DNA of 64,000 bases from NCBI RefSeq assembly GCF_000968535.2, contig NC_016112.1:1426001-1490000 (forward strand), given 5' to 3'. This document shows positions 16,518 through 26,798 of the stretch, piece by piece. The stretch comes from Methylotuvimicrobium alcaliphilum 20Z (GTDB lineage Bacteria; Pseudomonadota; Gammaproteobacteria; Methylococcales; Methylomonadaceae). The notes under the pieces are model-generated. The model searched no databases and was not told the origin of the DNA. It saw nothing but the letters and a program-made list of their open reading frames with translations. The position numbers and the translations under genes are program-made. Each line of letters opens with the position of its first letter. The first letter of the stretch is position 1.

Positions 16518-17216
16518 ATGGTGAACGGTGAGGCGGATGCCGTTCGGCAGGCTTTGAGGGCTGTCGAGGGGGCGATATTCGATCTGGATGGCTTGGTGTT
16601 GGATACCGAGAGCACTTATTTTATGGCGTGGCGTCAAGCTGCCGAGCACATGGGATATCAGCTGCCGAGTGCTTTTTGTTTGTCTTTGTCGGGACTTCAT
16701 TATCGCGATGTCGAAATGCGCTTGCTCGAATTTTGCGGGAATGCTTTCGATCTTCAGGAATTTAACCGTCTGAGCGGTGTGTGTTGGTATCGCATCGTCG
16801 AAAAACAAGGCATCGACATAAAAAAGGGTTTTTTGACGTTGCTTTGGTTATTGCAGGATTCCGGCATTCCCTACGGTCTTGCGACTAACAGTCGCCTGAA
16901 TAATGCACTCGAGTGTCTCGATTTTGCCGGTCTCGGCAATGTTTTTGAGACGATTGTCGCTCGCGATCATGTTGAGCTAGGCAAGCCGGCGCCCGATATT
17001 TTCTTGAACGCGGCCGAACGCTTGTCGATCCCTATTTCTCGTTGTCTAGCATTGGAAGATTCCACTGCCGGTGTGATGGCGGCGTCTGCGTCCGGTGCTT
17101 TTACCGTCTATATTCCGTCGGTATTGCCGGCCGACCTTTATACCAGCGAATTATCACACCTACAATGCCGCGATTTGGGCGAGGTCGCGGCTTTATGGGC
17201 GGCGCGGGACTTGTAA
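16518..17216 (+). CDS. HAD-superfamily hydrolase, beta-phosphoglucomutase-like
   Basis: A 232-residue HAD enzyme. Motif I is FDLDGLVLDTES, motif II is ATNSR, motif III includes GKPAPDIFLNAAERL, and motif IV is ALEDSTAGVMAA. The helical cap between motifs I and II (about 35-90) is of subclass I. It is probably a small-molecule phosphatase or phosphomutase, substrate unknown. It lies 93 bp upstream of the oxidase operon. Confidence 0.88.
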   Translation: MVNGEADAVRQALRAVEGAIFDLDGLVLDTESTYFMAWRQAAEHMGYQLPSAFCLSLSGLHYRDVEMRLLEFCGNAFDLQEFNRLSGVCWYRIVEKQGIDIKKGFLTLLWLLQDSGIPYGLATNSRLNNALECLDFAGLGNVFETIVARDHVELGKPAPDIFLNAAERLSIPISRCLALEDSTAGVMAASASGAFTVYIPSVLPADLYTSELSHLQCRDLGEVAALWAARDL

Positions 17217-17309
17217 AACTGCTTGACGCTAACGTTTCCTTCGCGTTTACTTGCCGCTAATATCCGTACGATTCATACCAAATTAATAAAAATAAATTAA
17301 GAGGAAGCC

Positions 17310-17462
17310 ATGAAACCATTAAGTGAAGAAGAACGTGAAAAAATCCTGAACAGCTCGCCGGTCGGCACTTGGGCGTTGATGATCGCTGTCGGCGCAAGCA
17401 TGGTTGTCGCATGGCTGTTCCTTTACTACGGGGTATTCTTGCCGCGCGGCGCGATCAATTAG
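17310..17462 (+). CDS. Small terminal-oxidase subunit (subunit IIa-like), 50 aa
   Basis: The reading frame starts with ATG at 17310 after a GAGGAAG ribosome-binding site and codes for 50 residues. It has a polar N-terminus (MKPLSEEEREKILNSSPVG), one membrane helix (TWALMIAVGASMVVAWLFLYYGVF) and a short tail. Position directly before coxB, 10 bp away, and topology match the small subunit IIa of ba3-type oxidases. The evidence is context and topology, not a diagnostic motif. Confidence 0.75.
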   Translation: MKPLSEEEREKILNSSPVGTWALMIAVGASMVVAWLFLYYGVFLPRGAIN

Positions 17463-17472
17463 TGGTGAGTTT

Positions 17473-18006
17473 ATGCATATAGATCCTCTTGAAAAAAAAT
17501 GGGCCTATGCGGCGGTCGGCATCGCCGGTCTTTTTGTCGGCATTATCTTGATCGACGCATTATTTCACGGCATTAATGCTCCGAGCCATGTCGAGACCAT
17601 CGACTCGGCGAGTCTGCATCTGAGCGAGGAATTCGACGAAGATAACCTGGGTGTGCAAGTCGACGAAAGCGGCAATATAACCATCCGAATGGTTGCCGGG
17701 CGCTACGGTTTTTATCCGAAACACATTACCGTCCCTGCGGATACTTCTTTGACATTCCGCTGGGTCAGCATGGACGTACTTCATGGCGTGCATATGCCGA
17801 TGACGAATATGAGCACGATGATCGTACCGGGCTATGTCGCGCAAGTGACGACAACCTTGCCGAAACCCGGCGAATATCCGCTGCTATGTAATGAATATTG
17901 CGGCATAGGGCACGACCACATGTGGAGCAATGTTTCGGTTGTCGCAAAAGAACATTGGGCCGCGCCGGGAAAAGCCCCTTCAAAAGGAGGAAAAGACAAT
18001 GATTGA
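17473..18006 (+). CDS. Cytochrome c oxidase subunit II, ba3 type
   Basis: About 177 residues: one N-terminal membrane anchor (YAAVGIAGLFVGIILIDALF) and a periplasmic cupredoxin domain. The CuA ligands are visible in CNEYCGIGHDHMW (Cys-x3-Cys, His, Met) with an upstream His in LHGVHMP. A single anchor helix is typical of ba3-type subunit II. The ATG at 17473 is chosen because the upstream frame overlaps the 50-aa subunit. It overlaps subunit I by 8 bp. Confidence 0.92.
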   Translation: MHIDPLEKKWAYAAVGIAGLFVGIILIDALFHGINAPSHVETIDSASLHLSEEFDEDNLGVQVDESGNITIRMVAGRYGFYPKHITVPADTSLTFRWVSMDVLHGVHMPMTNMSTMIVPGYVAQVTTTLPKPGEYPLLCNEYCGIGHDHMWSNVSVVAKEHWAAPGKAPSKGGKDND

Positions 18007-19618
18007 TGCGGTCACTAAAAAACTGGCGTTCTGCCATCTGTGGGTCGCCTTCGGCGCGTTTCTTTTGGCCTGTTTCATGGGCGAGTATCAAGTCTTGGAA
18101 CGGAGCGGTTTCATTCCGGCAATCGAATCGCCGTCGGTGTATTTTGCATCGGTCAGTACGCACGGCGTATTGATGGCTTTCGTGCTAACGACATTTTTCA
18201 TCATGGGTTTCGGTTATGTCGTCGCGACGACTAGTCTGAAACAGCCGATTTGGAATCCTCAATGGGCCTGGGCCGGGTTCGGAATATCGTCGTTCGGCAC
18301 CGTGCTGGCGGCAATACCGCTATTGACCGGTAAAGCCTCGGTTTTATATACGTTTTATCCGCCGATTATCGGGCATTGGATGTTTTATGTCGGTGCGACA
18401 TTATTGATTGTCGGTTCCTGGTTGTGGTGCGTCATCATGATCATGATGATGCGCGAATGGAAGAAGGCCAATCCCGGCGCGCCGGTGCCGCTCGCGATGT
18501 TTGCAACCGCCGGCAATGCGCTATTGTGGCTTTGGACTAGTGCCGGTGTCGCGCTGGAAGTGCTCTTTCAATTGATTCCGATGGCACTCGGTTGGATGGA
18601 CACGCTCGATCCGGGCCTCGCGCGCACTTTGTTTGCATGGACCTTGCATCCGATCGTTTATTTCTGGTTGATACCGGCATATACCGCCTTTTATGTCTTC
18701 GTTCCGAAACAGGCCGGCGGTTATTTGTTCAGCGATGAAATTGCCCGTGCCGCCTTCGTGGTCTTGATCGTCTTTGCGTTGCCGATCGGTTTTCATCATT
18801 TATATATGGACCCCGAGCAAGCCAAGGGGTGGAAATTGCTGCATGGCGTCGGGACTTTCGTTGTTTCGCTTCCGACCTTCATTACCGGTTTTACCGTGAT
18901 TGCATCGCTCGAAATCGCCGGCCGGTTGCGCGGCGGCAAGGGGTTGTTCGGTTGGATCGGTTCGCTGCCCTGGCGTAATCCGATGGTGCTGTCGGTTATT
19001 CTGTCTTTGTTGATGCTGATTCTCGGCGGCTTCGGCGGCCTAGTCAATGCCAGTTATGCAATGAATGCAATGATTCATAACACGGCTTGGGTGCCGGGAC
19101 ATTTTCATTTGATCTTCGCCGGTACGACCGTGATCATGTATTTTGCGATTGCTTATTATCTTTGGCCGATCATGGCCGGTAAGCCGCTTTTTTCCAAAGA
19201 CATGGCGCTGGTGCAATTATGGACTTGGTTTATCGGCATGACGATTTTAACCACGCCTTGGCATGTGCTCGGCTTGTTGGGGCAGCCTCGGCGCATTTCC
19301 GGTGTCGAATATAACTCGCTGTTGACGCTGGCCTGGGATCCTTATGAGCTGGCGATGATCTTCGGCGGTTTGGTGATGCTCGGTTCCGCGTGTTTGTTTG
19401 TTTACAATTTAGCGATGACGCACCGTTCGCAAGAAGTATTCGAAGGCGAAATCGAATACGCCGAGCCGATTCATCCGGTTATCGATCTGCCTGAATATCT
19501 GAACGATTTTACGCTATGGAATAAAGTCATCGCCGGTTTGATGGCGCTAAGTTTCGGTGTACCGATTCTACAATTCTTTTTTATGAAAACATTCGGCTCA
19601 AGCGCGTGGGGATTTTGA
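17999..19618 (+). CDS. Cytochrome c oxidase subunit I, ba3 type
   Basis: A 539-residue catalytic subunit with about 13 membrane helices. Heme and CuB ligands are visible: STHGVLMAF (low-spin heme His), LHPIVYFWLIPAY (CuB His with the cross-linked Tyr spacing), FHHLYMD (two CuB His) and PGHFHLIFAG (heme ligands). The pattern is that of B-type heme-copper oxidases, which have high oxygen affinity. The ATG at 17999 has a strong AAAAGGAGG site. Translational coupling to subunit II is likely. Confidence 0.94.
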   Translation: MIDAVTKKLAFCHLWVAFGAFLLACFMGEYQVLERSGFIPAIESPSVYFASVSTHGVLMAFVLTTFFIMGFGYVVATTSLKQPIWNPQWAWAGFGISSFGTVLAAIPLLTGKASVLYTFYPPIIGHWMFYVGATLLIVGSWLWCVIMIMMMREWKKANPGAPVPLAMFATAGNALLWLWTSAGVALEVLFQLIPMALGWMDTLDPGLARTLFAWTLHPIVYFWLIPAYTAFYVFVPKQAGGYLFSDEIARAAFVVLIVFALPIGFHHLYMDPEQAKGWKLLHGVGTFVVSLPTFITGFTVIASLEIAGRLRGGKGLFGWIGSLPWRNPMVLSVILSLLMLILGGFGGLVNASYAMNAMIHNTAWVPGHFHLIFAGTTVIMYFAIAYYLWPIMAGKPLFSKDMALVQLWTWFIGMTILTTPWHVLGLLGQPRRISGVEYNSLLTLAWDPYELAMIFGGLVMLGSACLFVYNLAMTHRSQEVFEGEIEYAEPIHPVIDLPEYLNDFTLWNKVIAGLMALSFGVPILQFFFMKTFGSSAWGF

Positions 19619-19620
19619 TC

Positions 19621-20268
19621 ATGAATAAAATGGTTGTCGCGGCCCTTTCGGGTCTTCTCGTTTCGACTGCCGCCCAGGCCGAGCCGGCGTCAAAAGTCGC
19701 CTGGACGCCGGAGCAGTTGAACTTCGTTAAAAAAGGCAACGCCGCCAAAGGCAAGGAATTATCCGCGACCTGTACGGGGTGTCATGGAGAGCAAGGCGTG
19801 AGTCAGGTGCCGAATTATCCGTCTTTGGCGGGACAGTTGGCGACGTATACTTATAAACAGTTACAGGATTATAAAACCGGTCATCGAAAGCATGAGCTGA
19901 TGGGGTCGATGGTGACCGGGTTGAGCAATCAGGATATGGCCGATCTTGCCGTCTGGTTTAGTACGTTACCTACTCCCAAACCCCAGGGAAGTCGCCAATC
20001 GTTGGCTAAAGCCGAATTTTTAGTCAAGAAGGGCGACGGCAAACGGACTCTGCCGCCTTGTGCGGTGTGTCATGGGGCCGAAGGTAAGGGAGAAAAAATG
20101 GATATTCCAGCGTTAGCCGGCCAGCAAGCCGACTATTTCGTGCAGACCCTTGAAGCCTACCAAAAAGACGAGCGGCGCAACGATATTTTCGGCCGTATGA
20201 GAATTCTCAGCAAGCAATTGACTGCCGAGGAAATCAAGGAACTAGCTCAATATTACCAAGCAAAATAA
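19621..20268 (+). CDS. Diheme cytochrome c (c4 type)
   Basis: 215 residues with a signal peptide ending near AQA and two class I heme sites, CTGCH (about residue 51) and CAVCH (about residue 146), in two homologous halves as in cytochrome c4. It starts 2 bp after the subunit I stop, so it is probably the periplasmic electron donor or a subunit of the oxidase. Each half has a candidate Met ligand (GSMVTGL and GRMRILS). Confidence 0.92.
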   Translation: MNKMVVAALSGLLVSTAAQAEPASKVAWTPEQLNFVKKGNAAKGKELSATCTGCHGEQGVSQVPNYPSLAGQLATYTYKQLQDYKTGHRKHELMGSMVTGLSNQDMADLAVWFSTLPTPKPQGSRQSLAKAEFLVKKGDGKRTLPPCAVCHGAEGKGEKMDIPALAGQQADYFVQTLEAYQKDERRNDIFGRMRILSKQLTAEEIKELAQYYQAK

Positions 20269-20319
20269 ATGCCGCTATTTCATGGGGTAAGTATTCAGAC
20301 CCCGTTGGCTAATTATCCT

Positions 20320-20475
20320 AAATTCGGCAGTTTAACCATGAAGTTCATGAAGGGTTTCAAGAAATTACCTAAGCATTCTCGTTAACCTTTTTGGTGAGCG
20401 AAAATTCTCTACAAACGTGTAATAAGTTATTGAGTTAACTTTCTATTCTTCATGGTGAAATGCTTTTTATAGGAT
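20320..20475. repeat. Repeat shared with 23896-24050
   Basis: The run CCTAAATTCGGCAGTTTAAC, then CATGAAG, an imperfect middle and AATAAGTTATTGA(G)TTAAC recurs at about 23896-24035 downstream of groEL. About 140 bp are similar, with mismatches. Its nature is unknown. The gene-free stretch 20269-20858 is otherwise occupied by the repeat at 20476. Confidence 0.6.
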
Positions 20476-20868
20476 TATACCTTTCGCACTTCAAATTTCG
20501 GCATTGCTTAAGGAAGCTGGCATAGAGCCTACAGGGATGTATTCACCCAACACCTAAATTCCATAGCCCATTGCCATGCTTTATTGTCTTGGATAATTCA
20601 TCCAGCACCTAAATATCCCCTTTGCTGGTCAAATTTCGGTGCCGGGGTGTCCGTCAAAGGACGCCGTAAATACTTCCCTGTAGGCTCTGTGACAGCATCC
20701 CTGCTGTCAAAGCCTTTGCCGAACACCCCAGCGCCTCCATATGTCAATGCCGAAATTTGAAGTGCGATGGGTATAAGCCATGATTTTGAATCATTGCCAA
20801 AGACCTATGGAATTTAGGTGCTGGGCCTTTGACGGTTACCCCGGCGCCGAATTTTGATCTACGATGGG
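20476..20868. repeat. Nested pair of type A core-hairpin repeats
   Basis: The outer copy (TATACCTTTCGCAC to CTACGATGGG) is opened inside its palindromic module by a second type A copy at about 20613-20775. The second has hairpin TGACAGCA, loop TCCC, TGCTGTCA and ends TATCCCC and GGGTATA. The outer sequence resumes as AAATA then AGCCATG, consistent with a TA target duplication. The outer copy's right end supplies the moeB stop codon. Confidence 0.8.
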
Positions 20869-21614
20869 TTTAATTTTCCGCAGGTAGGGCAGTTCGGATT
20901 TTTTTTTAACTTCATGCTGTTCCATTCCATCGTCAAACCATCCAGTAATAATAATCGTCCGGTCAGCGTTTCGCCGGCGCCGGTAATTAACTTAATGGCC
21001 TCAAGCGCTTGAATGCAGCCAATAATGCCGGTAATTGGCGCAATGACGCCGTTGGTTGCGCAATTCTGCATCTCTTCTCCCGTGTCCGAGTACAAGCAGT
21101 TGTAACAAGGGCTGTCATATAATCCCGGTGTAAAAACCGACACTTGGCCTTCAAACCGTATCGCAGCTCCGGATACCAATGGTGTTTGGTGTTTGACACA
21201 GGCGCTGTTAATCGCGAATCGCGTCGAAAAGTTATCGCTGCAATCGAGGACGATATCGGTTTTTTGAACCGTTTCATCGAGTGAGGCTCCGTTCAAGCGT
21301 TGCTTAAAAATATGTACCTGAGTATCCGGATTTAATTTTTTTAAGGTCTTTTGGGTTGAAATTACTTTGTCCGTCCCAATATCGTCGGTGTAGTGAGCGA
21401 TTTGTCGCTGTAGGTTCGAAAGGTCGACTATGTCGTCATCGTAAATAGTGATTTGTCCGACGCCGGCTGCCGCGAGATAGATCGACGCCGGTGAACCAAG
21501 TCCGCCCGCACCGACGATCAAGACGTGTGCGCCAAGCAATTGTTGCTGGCCTTCGATATCGATTTGCGGCAGCATGATTTGCCGGCTGTAGCGTAATAGT
21601 TGGTCGTCGTTCAT
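20859..21614 (-). CDS. moeB: MoeB/ThiF-type adenylyltransferase
   Basis: A 251-residue E1-like enzyme that adenylates the C-terminus of a ubiquitin-fold sulfur carrier (MoaD or ThiS). The ATP motif GAGGLGSPASIYLAAAGVG is at about 32-50. A structural zinc is indicated by CYNC and CPTC. The catalytic-Cys region is CATNGVIAPITGIIG. MoeB and ThiF cannot be separated from sequence alone; no partner is adjacent, but moeA is elsewhere in the window. The stop codon TAG and last codons come from the end of a type A repeat. Confidence 0.85.
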   Translation of the reverse strand: MNDDQLLRYSRQIMLPQIDIEGQQQLLGAHVLIVGAGGLGSPASIYLAAAGVGQITIYDDDIVDLSNLQRQIAHYTDDIGTDKVISTQKTLKKLNPDTQVHIFKQRLNGASLDETVQKTDIVLDCSDNFSTRFAINSACVKHQTPLVSGAAIRFEGQVSVFTPGLYDSPCYNCLYSDTGEEMQNCATNGVIAPITGIIGCIQALEAIKLITGAGETLTGRLLLLDGLTMEWNSMKLKKNPNCPTCGKLNPS

Positions 21615-21660
21615 ATTTTGAGGATGAATATCAATTTAGGTGCGAATGATGCCAAAGAAC

Positions 21661-21714
21661 TTGACAGACTGCAAAAGCTGATTATTATTAGCACTCATTA
21701 CTAGCGAGTGCTAA
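21661..21714 (+). promoter_or_regulatory. groESL promoter with CIRCE operator
   Basis: A perfect CIRCE inverted repeat, TTAGCACTC, nine bases, GAGTGCTAA, lies at 21688-21714. It overlaps the start region of a sigma-70-type promoter with TTGACA at 21661-21666 and TATTAT at 21683-21688 (16-bp spacer). HrcA repressor should bind here and be released on heat stress. The hrcA gene itself is not in the window. Confidence 0.93.
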
Positions 21715-21751
21715 TAATTTACTTTATTTTTATATCGATTAGGAGATATTG

Positions 21752-22039
21752 ATGAAAATACGCCCTTTACACGACAGAGTGATTATCAAACGTGTTGAAG
21801 AAGAAACCAAAACCGCCGGCGGTATCGTACTGCCTGGTTCTGCCGCCGAAAAACCGAGTCAAGGTGAAGTTCTAGCGGTAGGAACCGGTAAAGCGCTCGA
21901 CAACGGTCAAGTTCGCGCGTTAGAAGTTAAAGTCGGCGATAAAGTGTTATTTGGTAAATATTCAGGTAGCGAAGTCAAAATCGACGGTGAAGAAGTCGTT
22001 GTGATGCGCGAAGAAGACATCATGGCTGTTCTGGGCTAA
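21752..22039 (+). CDS. groES: Co-chaperonin GroES
   Basis: A 95-residue protein beginning [14 protein letters not shown], with the mobile-loop region [16 protein letters not shown] and the roof segment, all typical. It forms the heptameric lid of GroEL. The ATG at 21752 follows an AGGAG site; an in-frame TTG one codon earlier is unlikely. First gene of the heat-shock operon. Confidence 0.98.
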   Translation: MKIRPLHDRVIIKRVEEETKTAGGIVLPGSAAEKPSQGEVLAVGTGKALDNGQVRALEVKVGDKVLFGKYSGSEVKIDGEEVVVMREEDIMAVLG

Positions 22040-22075
22040 AAGTCTCTTTTTAACTGATTAAGTATTTAACATTAA

Positions 22076-23755
<1,680 letters not shown>

Positions 23756-23786
23756 TCGCCGTTCGAGCTCATCGCTTGACGTAAGT

Positions 23787-23826
23787 AAAGCCCCGGCCGA
23801 TTTATCTCGACCGGGGCTTTTTTGTT
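23787..23826 (+). terminator. Rho-independent terminator of groESL
   Basis: The stem AAAGCCCCGGCCGA pairs with TCGACCGGGGCTTT and is followed by a T run to 23823. It begins 31 bp after the groEL stop. Confidence 0.92.
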
Positions 23827-23895
23827 TGTTGCATAAATCTAAAAAGAGAAGTTGAATTGTGTTGTAGACCGTTCGTGTTGAGCAAGTCGGTCGAA

Positions 23896-24050
23896 GCATG
23901 AACCTAAATTCGGCAGTTTAACCATGAAGCAGATGAAGTTCATTAAGTTTTACAAGAGATTACTTAAATATTCCCGCTAACCTCTTGGGTGAACGATAGT
24001 TCTAAAAAACGAATAACAAGTTATTGAATTAACTCCTTTTTAGGATGAAC
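23896..24050. repeat. Second copy of the 20320 repeat
   Basis: It begins CCTAAATTCGGCAGTTTAAC and continues with CATGAAG and a segment similar to 20320-20475, ending near TTGAATTAACTCC. It fills most of the gene-free stretch between the groESL terminator and rof. No promoter for rof can be assigned with confidence. Confidence 0.6.
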
Positions 24051-24116
24051 GGTCTACAGCAACACTTTCGCCAGCGCTCAACTGATCTTTTGAAGATAAA
24101 TACAAAGAGTGATCAT

Positions 24117-24371
24117 ATGAAGAATCAACCGATCGCCTGCGAGTTTCACGACTACATCGAAATAGCCTGCATGTACGGCTATCGCGTCAAATTAATGCTG
24201 ACGGAACATCGAATAGTTGAGGGAAAAGCGACCGATATCTTGACTGAGCAGGATAAGCGTGAATTTTTGGTTATTGATAATGGGGAAAGGCAAAAAGTTG
24301 AATTGTCTGAAATCGTTGAAATGGAAACGCGGACCCCGGGGGCGAAATTTCAAAATATTCGATTCAAATAA
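24117..24371 (+). CDS. rof: Rho-binding antiterminator (Rof/YaeO family)
   Basis: About 84 residues with the family pattern: IACEFHDYIEIACMYGYRVKLML near the start (compare CDDYDNLELAC in E. coli Rof) and a following Sm-like beta sheet. Rof binds Rho and inhibits termination. The ATG at 24117 is preferred because the upstream extension lies in repeat-like DNA. A stem GGCCCCG/CGGGGCC at 24392-24420 follows but lacks a T run. Confidence 0.82.
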   Translation: MKNQPIACEFHDYIEIACMYGYRVKLMLTEHRIVEGKATDILTEQDKREFLVIDNGERQKVELSEIVEMETRTPGAKFQNIRFK

Positions 24372-24449
24372 TTGTTTTTTGAGTCGCTGTAGGCCCCGGT
24401 TTTAGATTTAAATCGGGGCCAGGTATGATGAGCTTAAATTATTATCCGG

Positions 24450-24863
24450 TTAGAGATAGCTTCGGATATTGGACTCGTCTTGAGCGACAAGGTTTTTGTC
24501 GATTGATTTGCCGACTAGTTTCATGATTTGGTCGTTCAGGGTTTGGCGCAGTGTACCGAGGAAAGCCGGAGCGGCAATTAAAACGAGATCGTTGTATTTG
24601 TTCTTAACACGGCCCTGTTCCAATTTATCGCCTATTTGTTGGGCAAAGCGGATGGCTTCTTGTTGCTTGACATCGGTAACCGGTTCAAACGAGTGTGCCC
24701 CGTTGCCTCGCCCGCCTTGTTGGTCGGAAACGACATCTTGTGTCTTGAGTTTTCCTTCGGCATGGACTAGATCCTCAAGTTCGCGCAACGGTTCTTTTTT
24801 TCCTTCATAGAAAAAAAAACGCGCTCTACTACTGTCTGCTACCACGACCCATTTACTATACAT
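24450..24863 (-). CDS. Host-attachment-type protein (eRF1-like fold family)
   Basis: 137 residues, beginning WVVVADSSRARFFFYEG, with DQQGGRGNGAHSFEP and LVLIAAPAFLGTLRQTL. This is the pattern of the family annotated as required for attachment to host cells (Pfam Host_attach), which is common in free-living proteobacteria and probably unrelated to hosts here. It is cytosolic and of unknown function. Convergent with rof. The stretch 24864-25021 upstream shows no gene. Confidence 0.8.
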   Translation of the reverse strand: MYSKWVVVADSSRARFFFYEGKKEPLRELEDLVHAEGKLKTQDVVSDQQGGRGNGAHSFEPVTDVKQQEAIRFAQQIGDKLEQGRVKNKYNDLVLIAAPAFLGTLRQTLNDQIMKLVGKSIDKNLVAQDESNIRSYL

Positions 24864-25021
24864 AATCTGTACTCCTTAACCAATATGTCGGAACGGTTTG
24901 TCGCATCCTTGCAATTATGCTGACATTCCTTTGTCATGTTGAGTGTAGCTCTTTGCCTAGGGTTTGTCTAAAGGAAAGGTGCAGCGCTTGCCATACCTTT
25001 TATATTTAGGAGCGAGCATGA

Positions 25022-25108
25022 AATAACTTAGACAACTGTCGGAAGGGGGTTTGGTGGCTCGATTGACAGGTGTCGGCGGCAGGGATAGCCGCTGGCAAGC
25101 CTAAATGG
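25022..25108. repeat. Type B repeat, left part, interrupted by IS21
   Basis: GAAATAACTTAG, then GGTTTGGTGGCTCGATTGAC, AGGTGTC and GGCGGCAGGGATAGCC lead to GCCTAAATGG, where IS21 interrupts it. The repeat resumes at 28876 with AAATGGACGTATTCACGG, CGTCCTGTCAAGCGAG and TCACCAAACC. Rejoining the two gives one type B core-hairpin repeat. Confidence 0.85.
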
Positions 25109-25223
25109 TGTTAATGGTCAATTAAACTGAGCCAGAAATGGCCAACAATTTTGAGCCACTTTTTCAGACTTTATTTATACCAATAAATCTGACAGAGTCC
25201 CTGAATTTTTTCCAGGGAGCGTC

Positions 25224-26798
25224 ATGAAGGAGTGGATTGTGATCCATCAGATTAAAGCGTTATACAACGATGGCAACGGCTTATCCGAGCGTCAGATTGC
25301 CAGTCAATTGGGTATTTCCCGTAACACCGTGAGCAAATACCTGAAGCTGTCGGCTGCGGACATTAGTGCCCTGCAGGAAGAGATATCCCGTGGTAAGAAG
25401 CTGGACGATTACCGCGACTACATTATTCAGTTGCTGCAAACCTATCCGGGCTTGTCAGCGGTCAAAGTGCTGCGCAAACTGAAGGCCAAAGTGGACGATT
25501 TGGCCGTTTCCGACCGTTCGGTACGGCGTTATATACAGGCTCTCAAGCAAGAGATTAGCTTTAAGCAGGCGCGTTATTATGAGCCGGTATTGGACATGGT
25601 GCCGGGCGAACAATGCCAGGTCGATGGCGGCGAACTCCGCGATGTGATGATTGGCGGCGTGGCGACGACGGTATATTTCATGGTGTTTGTGCTATCGTAT
25701 TCGCGTCTGATGCATGTTTCGATCTGTGCCAAGCCGATTGATACCGAGATGCTGATTCGCCAGCACGATGCGGCATTTCGCTATTTCGGCGGCATGCCGC
25801 AAGAGTGCGTGTACGATCAGACCAAGCTGGTGGTCATTAGCGAAGTGTTTCGCGAGTTGCGCTTGAACCAGCGCTTCCATCAGTACGCCACGGCAGCGGG
25901 CTTCACGATTCGGGCTTGTGAAGGTTATGATCCGGAAAGCAAAGGCAAGGTCGAGGCCGGGGTCAAATACGTCAAACAAAATGCCTTGTATGGCGAGACT
26001 TTTACCGACTGGGATGCTTTGAAGGCCCATATGACCGACTGGCTCGACGGGATAGCCAATCAACGGCGACACGGCACCACCGGCCAACAACCGGCGATAC
26101 ATTACGCGGCCAACGAGCAAGGCCATATGCGGGCTTACCTGACGCCGTCTTGTGTTGACGCTACCGCCAGCCAGGCCCGCATCACCCGCAAGGCGGATAA
26201 AACCGGCTTGATCGCCTGGCAATCCAATAAATACTCGGTACCGATGGCGTATCAATGCGCCCGTGTCGCCGTGCATGAAGCTAACGGCGTCATCCAGATC
26301 AGCGATCTCAGTACTCACAAAGTGATCGCCGAACATGCTGTGTGTCTGGAAAAGGGGCAAATTATCAAGAACCGGCATCATTACCGAGATATGTCGCTAC
26401 GCATCGAAACGCTTGAAAAGGACTTGCATGAACTGCTGCCGTCTCCGGCGGTCGTGACTCAGCTATGTGCCTTGTTGAAAGCCAGCTCGCCGAAAATCTA
26501 CAAAGACCAGCTGGCCGGTGCCAAGCAGGTGCTGACCGAGCAGATCAAACAGCAGGGTGCGATTCCCGAAGCGGTGCTGACGCGACTGATCGACACGCCT
26601 CGGTTAACGGCCAGCGGCCTGAAAGAACGACTGGAGGCCTGGCGGCAGTCTGTGGGACGCTCGGACGACAGCGATGCCCTATCGATGCCGCCATCAGAGC
26701 AGGCCACTGCCGCCATCAAGCAAGAATGTCCGCTGGCCCGTTATCGTGCCCTGAATGGCCACTCGGCTGGCCAAGGAGAGAGCCATGCCATCCATTGA
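25224..26798 (+). CDS. istA: IS21 transposase IstA
   Basis: A 524-residue integrase-type transposase. An N-terminal helix-turn-helix (ERQIASQLGISRNTVSKYL, about 22-40) is followed by a DDE core with DGGELRDV, VYDQTK and ESKGKVEAGVKYVKQ. Length and motifs indicate an intact protein. The gene overlaps istB by 14 bp, as usual in the family. Confidence 0.95.
   Translation: MKEWIVIHQIKALYNDGNGLSERQIASQLGISRNTVSKYLKLSAADISALQEEISRGKKLDDYRDYIIQLLQTYPGLSAVKVLRKLKAKVDDLAVSDRSVRRYIQALKQEISFKQARYYEPVLDMVPGEQCQVDGGELRDVMIGGVATTVYFMVFVLSYSRLMHVSICAKPIDTEMLIRQHDAAFRYFGGMPQECVYDQTKLVVISEVFRELRLNQRFHQYATAAGFTIRACEGYDPESKGKVEAGVKYVKQNALYGETFTDWDALKAHMTDWLDGIANQRRHGTTGQQPAIHYAANEQGHMRAYLTPSCVDATASQARITRKADKTGLIAWQSNKYSVPMAYQCARVAVHEANGVIQISDLSTHKVIAEHAVCLEKGQIIKNRHHYRDMSLRIETLEKDLHELLPSPAVVTQLCALLKASSPKIYKDQLAGAKQVLTEQIKQQGAIPEAVLTRLIDTPRLTASGLKERLEAWRQSVGRSDDSDALSMPPSEQATAAIKQECPLARYRALNGHSAGQGESHAIH

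Noticed and set aside
24392-24420. Terminator between rof and the host-attachment gene
   Set aside because: The stem is good, but no T run follows on either strand, so termination cannot be claimed.
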